From assembly GCA_046734415.1 (NCBI GenBank), contig JBKPRD010000256.1:1-25015 (forward strand): a DNA stretch of 25,015 bases, in the 5' to 3' direction. The DNA is from DATBLE01 sp046734415. Lineage in GTDB: Bacteria > Actinomycetota > Thermoleophilia > Gaiellales > Gaiellaceae. Under the pieces are notes generated by a model, which made no database searches, had not been told where the DNA came from, and worked only from the letters and a program-made list of their open reading frames with translations. Shown one piece after another: positions 15,013 through 22,870 of the stretch; the first letter of the stretch is position 1, and the number at the start of each line of letters is the position of its first letter. Both the position numbers and the translations under genes were made by a program.

Positions 15013-16383
15013 TCACGCGCGGACGGGCTCCCGCAGCAGCCCCGTCACGTCCTCCAGCTGCTCCAGCGAGAGGATTGCCGCCTCCAGCGCCTCGACCGCC
15101 GCCTCCGGCAGCGCCAGCCCGGCGTTCTCGCGGAACTTCGCACGCACCTCGTCGGCCGAGAGCGGGTTCTCGGGGCCGCCGTGCTGGTGCGGCAGCTCGG
15201 CCTCGAGCACGCGGCCGCCCCGCATCGTGATCCGCACGCCGCCGGGGAACGCCGACGGATACGTCGCGTACTCCTTCGTCTCGTAGCGGACGCGGCGCGC
15301 CAGGTCGAGCACGCGCGGTTCGGCGATCGCCTCGTCGGAGTAGGCGGCGAGGCCGGCGGAGCCGTTGACGAGCATCGCGGCGGTCGAGTACTGGAGGCTG
15401 AACTTCGCCTCGTACACCGTGCGCGGCGCGATCTTCTGCTCGGCCGGCTCGAGCACGAGCGAGACGCCCCCCTCCGGGATGATGACGAGGACGTCCTCGA
15501 TCTCGTCGGGGTCGAGCGGGCTCAGGCCGGCGGTCGCGCCGAGCGAGCCGTGGATGAAGTGGCAGGCGGGATACGGCTTGTAGGCGATCCGGGGCGTCTC
15601 CCAGCGCGAGCCGAGGTCGCCGAGCTGCTCCGCGATCGAGATCTCGCCCTGCTCCGCGCCCAGGAAGGCGTGGTAGACGCCGAAGCGGCCCTCGAGCACG
15701 CCGGGCGGGCCCTCGCCGCCGAGCGAGGCGAGCCGCGCGGCGAGGGTCGAGCCATGCGCCGCCCAGGCGGGGTGGAACGGCTTCGTCGCGGTGGCGTCGT
15801 CGAGGTACGCGAACAGGCCGCCCGCGAACGAGCCGGCGATCCCGAGTGCCGAGGCAGTCGTCGCAGCGTCGGCGCCCAGCAGCCGCGCTGCAGCCGCCGT
15901 CCCGCCGAAGATCCCGCAGACCGCCGTCGGGTGGAAGCCGCGGGCGTGGAACTGCCCCGAGGCCGCCATCCCTACGCGGGTGACGATCTCGTTCCCGCCC
16001 ACGATCGCCGTCAGCAGCTCCGAGCCCGAGGCACCCTGCGCCTCGGCGGTCGCGAGCGCCGCCGGGCAGACGACGACGCTGACGTGCGAGACCGAGTCGG
16101 AGTGCGTGTCGTCGTAGTCGAGCCCGTGGCAGAGCATCGCGTTCGCGAAGGCGGCGTTCGGGGCGGGCAGCGCCGCGTCGAGGGCGATCACCGACGCCTG
16201 CGGCTCGCCGCCGAGCTCGGCCATCGCCGTGCGGCCCTCGGTCGCGACGCCGAGCGCCGACGCCGCGTAGCCGCAGCCGATCGCGTCCAGCAAATGCAGC
16301 TTCGCGTGCTCGGCGACGTCGTCGGGAACGTCGTCGGGGGTCAGCGTCGTCGTCCAGTCGGCGATCGTCTGTGCGGCGGTCAT
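15013..16383 (-). CDS. MmgE/PrpD-family protein
   Basis: A 456-residue member of the family that includes 2-methylcitrate dehydratase (PrpD), cis-aconitate decarboxylase and iminodisuccinate epimerase. Diagnostic segments are HLLDAIGCGYAA near the N-terminus, the CHGLDYDDTHSDS loop (about 105-118), GFHPTAVCGIFGGTAAAA, KPFHPAWAAHGS and the KPYPACHFIHG segment that lines the active site. PrpD-type enzymes dehydrate or isomerise branched tricarboxylic or dicarboxylic acids without a metal. ATG 16383 overlaps the MaoC stop by 4 nt, so it is translationally coupled. A MmgE/PrpD gene of unproven role also sits in the Pseudomonas itaconate operon. A substrate such as an itaconate- or methylcitrate-like acid is inference. 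Confidence 0.88.
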   Translation of the reverse strand: MTAAQTIADWTTTLTPDDVPDDVAEHAKLHLLDAIGCGYAASALGVATEGRTAMAELGGEPQASVIALDAALPAPNAAFANAMLCHGLDYDDTHSDSVSHVSVVVCPAALATAEAQGASGSELLTAIVGGNEIVTRVGMAASGQFHARGFHPTAVCGIFGGTAAAARLLGADAATTASALGIAGSFAGGLFAYLDDATATKPFHPAWAAHGSTLAARLASLGGEGPPGVLEGRFGVYHAFLGAEQGEISIAEQLGDLGSRWETPRIAYKPYPACHFIHGSLGATAGLSPLDPDEIEDVLVIIPEGGVSLVLEPAEQKIAPRTVYEAKFSLQYSTAAMLVNGSAGLAAYSDEAIAEPRVLDLARRVRYETKEYATYPSAFPGGVRITMRGGRVLEAELPHQHGGPENPLSADEVRAKFRENAGLALPEAAVEALEAAILSLEQLEDVTGLLREPVRA

Positions 16384-16901
16384 TGCACGCTCCAATCCGT
16401 GTCGGTGCCCGGGAACGCAGGTGCGGCCTCCGGCGCATCTCGTTTGTAGACCATGAACGTGCGCTTGAACTCGATCACGACCTCGCGCCGCTGGTTGATC
16501 CCGCGGCAGCGCATCGTGACGATCCCGACGCTCGGGTTCGAGTTCGACTCGCGCAGCTCGAGAATTTCGCTCTCGGCCCAGAGCGTGTCGCCCGCGAAGA
16601 CCGGCTTCGGCAGCTTGATGTCCGTCCACTGGAGGTTGGCGGCGGCGTTCTCGCTCGTGTCCGGCACGGTCATGCCGGTGATCAGCGCGAGCGTGAACGC
16701 GCTGTTCACGAGCGGCTTCCCGAACTGCGTCCGCTCGGCGTAGGGCGTGTTGAAGTGGATCTGGTTCGTGTTCAGGGTCAGGCACGTGAACCAGATGTTG
16801 TCCACCTCGGTGACGGTCCGGCCGAGCCGGCTGCGGAAGACATCGCCGACGGCGAAGTCCTCGTAGAAACGGCCCCGCCAGTCCTTCCGCGCCTCGCTCA
16901 T
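16380..16901 (-). CDS. MaoC-like enoyl-CoA hydratase (FkbR2/mesaconyl-CoA hydratase type)
   Basis: A 173-residue single hot-dog protein. The hydratase helix is recognisable as VTEVDNIWF followed by LTLNTNQIHFN, and then the FkbR2-type run PLVNSAFTLALITG and PVFAGDTLWAESEI. His49 matches the catalytic His, but the Asp of the usual D-x4-H dyad is Asn44. As I recall this is normal for the FkbR2/Mch-type subgroup, so the protein need not be inactive. Mesaconyl-CoA and itaconyl-CoA hydratases belong to this broader group, mostly as longer double-hot-dog chains; this one would have to dimerise. ATG 16901 overlaps the lyase stop (ATGA), and its own stop overlaps the MmgE/PrpD start, placing it in the middle of a tightly coupled operon. 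Confidence 0.85.
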   Translation of the reverse strand: MSEARKDWRGRFYEDFAVGDVFRSRLGRTVTEVDNIWFTCLTLNTNQIHFNTPYAERTQFGKPLVNSAFTLALITGMTVPDTSENAAANLQWTDIKLPKPVFAGDTLWAESEILELRESNSNPSVGIVTMRCRGINQRREVVIEFKRTFMVYKRDAPEAAPAFPGTDTDWSVQ

Positions 16902-17713
16902 GCATCGCTCCTTTCCACCTCGTCCAGGACCCGCCGCGCCCGCTCGACGACCGGCAGGTCGATCATCTCCCCGTTCACCGCCAGCACTCCCTCGCCCCGC
17001 TCGACGCTCTCCTCGAACGCCTCGACCACGCGCCGTGCCCATGCGATCTCCCGCTCGCTCGGAGCGAAGACGCGGTTGACGATCGGCACCTGGCCGGGGT
17101 GGATGCAGACCTTCCCGCGGAAGCCGAGCGAGCGCGCGAAGGTGCACTCCGCCTCGAGGCCCGTCTCGTCGCGGACGTCGACGTGGACGACGTCGAACGG
17201 CGGCCGGATCCGTGCGGCTGCCGAGTCGACGACGACGCGCGAGCGCGCGTGCAGGATCTCGAGGCCGTCCGGACGCGGCTCCAGGCCGAGCTCCGCGCCG
17301 AGGTCGACGGCGCCGAGGACGAGCGCCTCGACGCGCGGGGCGGACGCCGTCTCGTAGGCGCGCCGGATCCCCTGCGCCGTCTCCACGATCGCGATGACCG
17401 GAGGCCCCTGCGGGCCCAGCGCAGCGACGGCGTCCGGTGTCGCCTTCGGCAGGATGAGCGCGTCGAGCGACAGCCCCGCGACGAGCGCGAGGTCGTCCTC
17501 GAACCACGTCGTGTCGACGCCGTTCACGCGGACGATCCGCGGGGCGAGGCGCCTGACCACCTCGCGGGCGGCGGGCTTCTGCGCGGGCGCGACCGCGTCC
17601 TCGAGGTCGGCGACGACGGCGTCCGCCTCCGACGCGAGCGCTCCGGCGAGCTTGCGCTCGTCGCCGCCCGGCGCGAACAGGAGGGAGCGGACGTGGGAGA
17701 GGTCGCGGGCCGT
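16898..17713 (-). CDS. CitE/HpcH-type aldolase-lyase (citramalyl-/malyl-CoA lyase-like), apparent ACG start
   Basis: A 271-residue TIM-barrel lyase if it starts at ACG 17713. Family features are RSLLFAPGGDERKL (9-22), ADLEDAV (35-41), a substrate-binding Arg in IVRVNG, ILPKA (87-91), the Mg-binding Glu111 in IVETAQG, Asp137 in GAVDLGAELG, and CIHPGQ. These enzymes cleave citramalyl-CoA, malyl-CoA or related hydroxyacyl-CoA thioesters to acetyl- or propionyl-CoA plus pyruvate or glyoxylate. Between the in-frame stop (17728-17726) and the first conserved residues there is no ATG, GTG or TTG. ACG 17713 sits 6 nt after the putative -10, where a leaderless mRNA would begin. The first GTG (17560) would delete the DLEDAV strand. 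First gene of the minus-strand operon. Confidence 0.8.
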   Translation of the reverse strand, partial: TARDLSHVRSLLFAPGGDERKLAGALASEADAVVADLEDAVAPAQKPAAREVVRRLAPRIVRVNGVDTTWFEDDLALVAGLSLDALILPKATPDAVAALGPQGPPVIAIVETAQGIRRAYETASAPRVEALVLGAVDLGAELGLEPRPDGLEILHARSRVVVDSAAARIRPPFDVVHVDVRDETGLEAECTFARSLGFRGKVCIHPGQVPIVNRVFAPSEREIAWARRVVEAFEESVERGEGVLAVNGEMIDLPVVERARRVLDEVERSDA

Positions 17714-17719
17714 ATCGCT

Positions 17720-17748
17720 TGTATGTCAGACATTCGGCGGCCTGTCAA
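17720..17748 (-). promoter_or_regulatory. Leaderless promoter of the lyase-hydratase operon
   Basis: On the minus strand a perfect TTGACA (17748-17743) and CATACA (17725-17720) are spaced by 17 bases. The spacer carries the box CCGAATGTCTGAC (17737-17725), which reaches into the -10. The ACG start follows 6 bases later. Confidence 0.6.
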
Positions 17749-17786
17749 CGAGAGCCCGCTTGACAGGCTTCCGAAAGTCAGACATA
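17722..17786. repeat. 27-bp inverted repeat shared by two divergent promoters (operator)
   Basis: Arms 17722-17748 and 17760-17786 match as reverse complements at 23 of 27 positions around an 11-bp spacer. Each arm holds a -35, a spacer, most of a -10 and a copy of CCGAAWGTCWGAC. The inner core GTCWGAC has the GT-N3-AC form bound by FadR/FCD-type GntR proteins, and such a regulator is encoded in the plus arm at 22871-23572. Confidence 0.7.
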
Positions 17787-17788
17787 AA
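17760..17788 (+). promoter_or_regulatory. Leaderless promoter of the dehydrogenase-hyuAB operon
   Basis: A perfect TTGACA (17760-17765) and CATAAA (17783-17788) are spaced by 17 bases, with the box CCGAAAGTCAGAC at 17771-17783. GTG 17797 follows 8 bases after the -10, without a Shine-Dalgarno, so the transcript is predicted to begin at or next to the start codon. Confidence 0.65.
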
Positions 17789-17796
17789 CGCCCCAG

Positions 17797-18846
17797 GTGA
17801 AGGCGGTCGTCTTTCACGAGTTCGGCGGGCTGGACACGCTCCGGCTCGAGGATCTGCCCGATCCGAGGCCGGAGCCGGGCGAGGTGCTGATCGACATCGC
17901 CGCGACCGCGCTCAACCATCTCGACGTGGACGTCCGCGAGGGCGTCTCCCGCTTTCCGGTCGAGCTGCCGTTCGTGCTCGGGATCGAGGTCGTCGGCCGC
18001 ATCGCCGAGGTCGGCGAAGGGGTCGAAGGCTGGGAGGCCGGCGATCGCGTGATGCCGTTCCTGATGAGCCACTGCGGGGATTGCCGCTACTGTCGCACCG
18101 GCCGCGAGTCTCTCTGCGACTCGGCCGGCTTCATCAGCTTCAGCACGTCAGGCGGCTACGCCGAGCAGCTCGTCTGCCCGGTCGGCCACCTGATGCGCGT
18201 TCCCGAGGAGATCTCCGACGAGGCGGCGGCGGCGCTGCAGATCGCCTTCGGCACCGCGTGGCACATGCTCTTCACGCGCGGCCGGCTCGCCCTCGGCGAG
18301 ACGGCGATGATCAACTCCGTCGGCAGCGGGATCGGCTCGGCGGCAGTGCAGCTCGCCCACCTCGCGGGGGCGACCGTGATCGGCAACGCCGGGTCCGACG
18401 ACAAGCTCGCCCGCGCGGCCGAGCTCGGCATGGACCACGGGATCAACCATCGGACGCAGGACGTCGTCGAGGAGGTGATGCGCCTCACCGACGGCAAGGG
18501 CGTCGACCTCGTCTTCGAGCACTGCGGCGGCGAGCTATTCCAGAAGGGCCTCGACTCGCTGGCGAAGGACGGCCGGCTCGTGATCTGCGGCGGCCACTCC
18601 GGCGAGGTCGTCCCGTTCGACATCATCCCGTTCTTCCGCGGCCAGAAGAGCATCATCGGCTCGTTCGTCTACACGCGCGACGAGGTGGAGAGGTGCCTGG
18701 AGCTCGCCCGGCAGGGGAAGATCACGCCGCTCGTCTACAAGGTCTTCCCGCTCGAGGACGTGCGCGAGGCGATGGCGACGATGGAGCGCCGCGAGCACTT
18801 CGGCAAGATCGTGCTCGAGCCCGCACGCGACCAGGTGCCGGCGTGA
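17797..18846 (+). CDS. Medium-chain dehydrogenase/reductase (quinone-oxidoreductase/zinc-loop type)
   Basis: A 349-residue NAD(P)-dependent oxidoreductase. The structural zinc loop is complete, with Cys93, Cys96, Cys99 and Cys107 (CGDCRYC, then C). The catalytic-zinc ligands are not: Asn40 stands where alcohol dehydrogenases have Cys (LNHLDV) and Ile63 where they have His (LGIEVVG). It should therefore act as a zinc-independent reductase or dehydrogenase, more like quinone or enoyl reductases. The Rossmann segment NSVGSGIGSAAVQLA (173-187) binds the nucleotide. It is the first gene of the plus-strand operon, starts at a GTG 8 nt after the -10, and its stop overlaps the hyuA start by 4 nt. The substrate is unknown; a pathway ketone, aldehyde or enoyl-CoA is possible. 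Confidence 0.85.
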   Translation: MKAVVFHEFGGLDTLRLEDLPDPRPEPGEVLIDIAATALNHLDVDVREGVSRFPVELPFVLGIEVVGRIAEVGEGVEGWEAGDRVMPFLMSHCGDCRYCRTGRESLCDSAGFISFSTSGGYAEQLVCPVGHLMRVPEEISDEAAAALQIAFGTAWHMLFTRGRLALGETAMINSVGSGIGSAAVQLAHLAGATVIGNAGSDDKLARAAELGMDHGINHRTQDVVEEVMRLTDGKGVDLVFEHCGGELFQKGLDSLAKDGRLVICGGHSGEVVPFDIIPFFRGQKSIIGSFVYTRDEVERCLELARQGKITPLVYKVFPLEDVREAMATMERREHFGKIVLEPARDQVPA

Positions 18847-20960
18847 GGCGCCTCGGGGTCGACGTCGGCGGGACGTTCACCGACCTGATCTACGTCGACG
18901 ACGAGGCCGGGCAGATCCTCGTCCACAAGCTGCCGACGACGCCCGATGACCCCTCGCAGGGCACGGTGCAGGGGATCGAGGAGCTGACGGCGCTCGCGGG
19001 CACCGACCCGTCCCAGCTCGAGCAGGTCTTCCACGGGACGACGATCGCGACCAACATCGTGATCGAGCACGACGGCGCTCAGGTCGGTCTGATCACGACC
19101 GAGGGCTACCGCGACATCCTCCACATCGCGCGGCACAAGAAGCCGCTCAACTTCTCGAACTACCAGGACCTGCCGTGGCAGCGGTACCCAATAGTCCGTC
19201 GTCGTTATCGCCTGACGGTCCCGGAGCGCATCACGCGCGACGGCGAGGTGCTCGTCCCCCTCGACGAGAAGAGAGCGCGGGAGCAGGTGCGCCGGCTGAA
19301 GGAGGCCGGCGTGGAGGCGGTCGCAATCTGCTTCCTGTTCTCGTTCCTCAATCCGGAGCACGAGGCGCGTGTCGCCGAGATCGTGCGTGAGGAGTTCCCA
19401 GAGGCGTTCCTCTCCGTCTCCTCGGAGGTCCTGCCGCAGTACCGCGAGTACGAGCGCTTCTCGACCGTCTGCCTGAACGCGTACATCGGTCCGCGCGTCT
19501 CGCGCTACGTACACCGCCTCCAGCAGGAGCTCGCGGCGATGGACGTGAAGACGGGCCTGCACCTGATGACCTCGGCGAGCGGCGTCGCGACCGCCGAGGG
19601 CGCGACCGCGCGACCGGTCAACCTGCTGATGTCCGGGCCGGTTGCCGGCGTGGTCGGCGGCATCTGGGCGGGCCGGCAGGCGGGCTACGACAACGTGATC
19701 ACGCTCGACGTCGGCGGGACCTCGGCGGACATCGGCCTCGCCCAGGAGGGCCGCCTGCGGATGAAGCACCTGCTCGACACGCGTGTCGGCCCGTACCAGG
19801 CGATGATCCCGATGGTCGACGTCGACACGATCGGCGCGGGCGGCGGCTCGATCGCCTACGTCGACGCCGGCGGGATCTTCCGCGTCGGCCCGCGTTCCGC
19901 GGGCGCCGACCCCGGCCCGGCCGCCTACGGGCGCGGCGGCACCGAGCCGACCGCCACCGACGCGATGGTCAACCTCGGCTGGCTGCTCCCGGAGACCTTC
20001 CTCGGCGGCGGGATGAGCCTCGACGCCGCCGCTGCGCGCCGCGCCTTCGAGCAGGGGCCGGCGGCGGCGCTCGGGATGACGGCCGAGGAGGCGTCGATGG
20101 GGGCCGTCCAGATCCTCACCCACTCGATGGTGCAGTCGATCGAGGAGAACTCGGTTCGCAAGGGCTACGACCCGCGCGACTTCGCGCTCGTCGCGGAAGG
20201 CGGTGCAGGCCCGCTGTTCGCCGCGCAGATCGCGCTCGAGGCGGGGACGCCGTGGGTGGTCGTCCCGAACTACCCGGGCGTGACCGCTGCGCTCGGCCTG
20301 CTCGCGACCGACATGGTCTACGAGTACGTCTCGACGGTGTACGAGCGGCTTTCGAAGCTCGACGCTGCCGGGCTCCAGAAGGCGTTCGAGGAGCTCGAGG
20401 AGCAGGCTCGCAGCCAGCTCGAGCACGACGGGATCCCGGCCGACCGGATGCTGATCCAGCGCGTGGCCGACTGCCGCTACCTCGGCCAGGGCTACGAGCT
20501 CAGAGTCGACGTCGGCTCCGGCGCGATCGACGAGGCGTGGGTCGAGAAGACGCGCGGAGACTTCCACGACATCCACGAGCGCGAGTACTCGCGGCGCTTC
20601 GAGGAGTCCGACATCGAGATCCCGAACATCCGCGTGCGCGGAATCGGGCTGATGCCGCCGCTGCAGGTGCCGGAGGCCGAGTCCGGAGACCCCTCGCCTG
20701 ACGCGGGGCTCCGGTACGAGCGCGACGCCTGGTTCCGCGTCGGCGGCGAGCTCCGCGCGGTGGCGACACGCTTCTACGACCGGGCCGAGCTGAAGGCCGG
20801 CAACCGCATCGAGGGGCCGGCGATCGTCAACCAGTACGACTCGACGACGGTGATCCCGCCCGGCCTGACCGCGCGCATCGACCGCTTCGGGAACATCGTC
20901 ATCGGCACCGGCGTCGCGTCGGAGCCGGAGCCGCTGGCGACCGCCGGAGTGGTGGAGTGA
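18843..20960 (+). CDS. hyuA: Hydantoinase/oxoprolinase family subunit A (ATP-binding)
   Basis: A 705-residue HyuA-type subunit. The N-terminus GVDVGGTFTDLIYVD is the phosphate-binding loop of the actin/HSP70-like fold; HGTTIATN follows at about 65, and the second nucleotide motif VGGTSADIGLA and GAGGGSIAYVD lie near 290-345. In N-methylhydantoinase, 5-oxoprolinase, acetone carboxylase and acetophenone carboxylase, this subunit phosphorylates the substrate or bicarbonate using ATP. It begins with a GTG overlapping the dehydrogenase stop (GTGA) and ends in the same overlap with hyuB, so the AB complex is made in equal amounts. No third (gamma) subunit typical of acetone carboxylase is nearby, which favours ATP-dependent ring opening over carboxylation (inference). 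Confidence 0.88.
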   Translation: MRRLGVDVGGTFTDLIYVDDEAGQILVHKLPTTPDDPSQGTVQGIEELTALAGTDPSQLEQVFHGTTIATNIVIEHDGAQVGLITTEGYRDILHIARHKKPLNFSNYQDLPWQRYPIVRRRYRLTVPERITRDGEVLVPLDEKRAREQVRRLKEAGVEAVAICFLFSFLNPEHEARVAEIVREEFPEAFLSVSSEVLPQYREYERFSTVCLNAYIGPRVSRYVHRLQQELAAMDVKTGLHLMTSASGVATAEGATARPVNLLMSGPVAGVVGGIWAGRQAGYDNVITLDVGGTSADIGLAQEGRLRMKHLLDTRVGPYQAMIPMVDVDTIGAGGGSIAYVDAGGIFRVGPRSAGADPGPAAYGRGGTEPTATDAMVNLGWLLPETFLGGGMSLDAAAARRAFEQGPAAALGMTAEEASMGAVQILTHSMVQSIEENSVRKGYDPRDFALVAEGGAGPLFAAQIALEAGTPWVVVPNYPGVTAALGLLATDMVYEYVSTVYERLSKLDAAGLQKAFEELEEQARSQLEHDGIPADRMLIQRVADCRYLGQGYELRVDVGSGAIDEAWVEKTRGDFHDIHEREYSRRFEESDIEIPNIRVRGIGLMPPLQVPEAESGDPSPDAGLRYERDAWFRVGGELRAVATRFYDRAELKAGNRIEGPAIVNQYDSTTVIPPGLTARIDRFGNIVIGTGVASEPEPLATAGVVE

Positions 20961-22867
20961 GCGTCAGCGAGTACGAGGTCGGGCGGCAGCCCGGCCCGCC
21001 GACGCGGAAGCGCGTCGAGGTCGACCCGATCACGCTCCGCGTCCTCGGCGGCGCCTTCCACGCGATCGCCAAGGAGATGGCAGGCGTCCTGTTCCGGATG
21101 AGCTACTCGTCGATCATCCGCGAGTCCGAGGACCTCGGCGCGGGAATCTTCGACGCCGAGGGCCGCGAGCTGTGCGAGTCCGACTCGACCCCGATGCACA
21201 TCGGCTCGTTGCCCTGGTACATCCGCGGCTTCCTCCACCGGCTCGAGGGCCAGATCGACGACGGCGACGTGATCGTCCACAACCATCCGTACCTCGGCGC
21301 CTCCCACTCGCCCGACGTCGCGGTCGCGGTGCCGATCTTCCACGAGGGCGAGCTGCTCGGCTTCGCGGCGGTGACGGCGCACGTGCTCGACGTCGGCGGC
21401 TCCTTCCCCGGGATCAACGCCGACGCGTTCGACGTCTACGCCGAGGCGAAGATGTACAACGCGCTGCGCTGGTACGAGCGCGGAAAGCTGAACGAGGACC
21501 TCGACCGGATGATCTTCGACAACGTCCGGACCGAGACGATGAACCGCGGCGACATGAACGCGATGCTCGCCGCCTGCCAGCTCGGCCGCGAGCGCTTCCT
21601 CCGGCTCGTCGAGCGCTACGGCGCCGAGGTGGTGATGAGCGCCGCGTACGACTGGATGGACTACTCCGAGCAGATGCTGCGGGCGGAGATCGCCAAGATC
21701 CCGGACGGGACTTACGGGCCGGTGGTCGGCTGGCTCGACGACGACGCACGCAACCGCGACCAGCGCCTCCGGGTCGAGACCCGGGTGGTCGTCGAGGGGG
21801 ACGAGATCACGATCGACCTCACCGGCTCCAACCCGGAGGTGCCGACGGGCTACAACGTCCCCTTCGAGGGGTCGCTGCTCGTCAGCTGCTACTACGCCGT
21901 TCGCACGATCCTGCTCGACGAGGTCACCTTCCCCGAGCACGTCCCGCAGAACGACGGCGTCTTCCGGCCGGTGAAGGTGATCGCGCCGAAGGGGACGATC
22001 TTCAACCCGAACTTTCCACGCGCGTGCTTCTCGCGCTTCTGCCAGACGCAGCGCGTCGTCGACAACGTCAACCTCGCCCTCGCCGACGCGCTGCCGGAGA
22101 AGGTGACCGGCGGGAACTCGGCCGGAATCCACTTCTGCGCCTACGCCGGCTTCGACGAGTCGCTCGGGGAGTACTGGCTCTACCTCGAGGTGAACGAGGG
22201 TTCGTACGGCGGGCGCTACGGCAAGGACGCGATGGACTCCGTCGACAACCTGATGGCGAACACGCGCAACAACCCGATCGAGGAGCTCGACATGCGCTTC
22301 CCGATGCGCTGCGACCAGTACGAGCTACGGCCGGAGCCGGCCGCGCCCGGGAGGTGGCGCGGCGGGGTCGGGATCATCCGCCGCAACCGCTTCCTCGTCG
22401 ACGGGACGTACTCGTGCGAGGGCGACCGGCAGACCGATCCGCCGCAGGGCGTGTTCGGCGGCTGGGACGGGCTCGTCGCCTCGTGCCGGAAGAACCCGGA
22501 CACGCCGCGCGAGGAGGTGCTGCCCGCCAAGGTGACTGGCATCCCGTTCTCGGCGGGCGAGTTCATCGAGTTCCGGGAGCCGAACGCCGCCGGCTACGGC
22601 GACCCGCTCGAGCGACCGGCGGAGGCGGTGCGCGAGGACGTGCTCGACGACTTCACGACGGTCGAGCTCGCGCGCGACGCGTACGGCGTCGTCTTCGCCG
22701 ACGCGCGGACGCTCGAGATCGACGACGCGGCGACGGAGGCGCGGCGGACGGAGCTGCGGGCAAGCCGGGCCGCCGGCTCGCTCACCGACTACTTCGCCGA
22801 GCACCCGCTGCCGTCGGTCGCCCCGCCGACGTCCGTCGCCGGGAACCGCGAACTCGGCCTGGCCTGA
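20957..22867 (+). CDS. hyuB: Hydantoinase/oxoprolinase family subunit B
   Basis: A 636-residue HyuB-type subunit. Family features are VDPITLRVLGGAF (22-34), ESEDLGAGIFD (56-66), HIGSLPW (81-87), a probable metal site HNHPYLGASHSPD with HxxD at His117-Asp120, AHVLDVGG (His142, Asp145), and the C-terminal GEFIEFREPNAAGYGDPLERP. HyuB completes hydrolysis or carboxylation of the intermediate activated by HyuA. The length is slightly above the 520-590 residues common for the group, partly from a C-terminal tail after the GYGDP segment. It uses a GTG in a GTGA overlap with hyuA. Strict coupling with hyuA and the GntR gene 3 nt downstream places it firmly in the operon. Confidence 0.88.
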   Translation: MSVSEYEVGRQPGPPTRKRVEVDPITLRVLGGAFHAIAKEMAGVLFRMSYSSIIRESEDLGAGIFDAEGRELCESDSTPMHIGSLPWYIRGFLHRLEGQIDDGDVIVHNHPYLGASHSPDVAVAVPIFHEGELLGFAAVTAHVLDVGGSFPGINADAFDVYAEAKMYNALRWYERGKLNEDLDRMIFDNVRTETMNRGDMNAMLAACQLGRERFLRLVERYGAEVVMSAAYDWMDYSEQMLRAEIAKIPDGTYGPVVGWLDDDARNRDQRLRVETRVVVEGDEITIDLTGSNPEVPTGYNVPFEGSLLVSCYYAVRTILLDEVTFPEHVPQNDGVFRPVKVIAPKGTIFNPNFPRACFSRFCQTQRVVDNVNLALADALPEKVTGGNSAGIHFCAYAGFDESLGEYWLYLEVNEGSYGGRYGKDAMDSVDNLMANTRNNPIEELDMRFPMRCDQYELRPEPAAPGRWRGGVGIIRRNRFLVDGTYSCEGDRQTDPPQGVFGGWDGLVASCRKNPDTPREEVLPAKVTGIPFSAGEFIEFREPNAAGYGDPLERPAEAVREDVLDDFTTVELARDAYGVVFADARTLEIDDAATEARRTELRASRAAGSLTDYFAEHPLPSVAPPTSVAGNRELGLA

Positions 22868-22870
22868 GCC

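Noticed and set aside
12626..17713. Complete methylcitrate cycle (PrpD plus partners)
   Set aside because: The MmgE/PrpD protein is present, but no methylcitrate synthase or PrpB-type methylisocitrate lyase is seen; the lyase here is of the CitE/HpcH family.
17394..18842. Upstream extension of the hyuA frame through the dehydrogenase gene
   Set aside because: It is Arg-rich out-of-frame translation of the dehydrogenase and crosses the divergent promoter; the GTGA overlap at 18843 is a clear start.
18735..20576. 613-codon open frame antisense to hyuA
   Set aside because: It is rich in Arg, Asp, Val and His with no recognisable motif, as expected opposite a high-GC gene; hyuA has full family motifs.
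18843..22867. Acetone or acetophenone carboxylase
   Set aside because: HyuA/HyuB homology allows it, but the extra small subunits of these carboxylases are absent and neighbours do not fit ketone metabolism; the generic hydantoinase/oxoprolinase call is safer.
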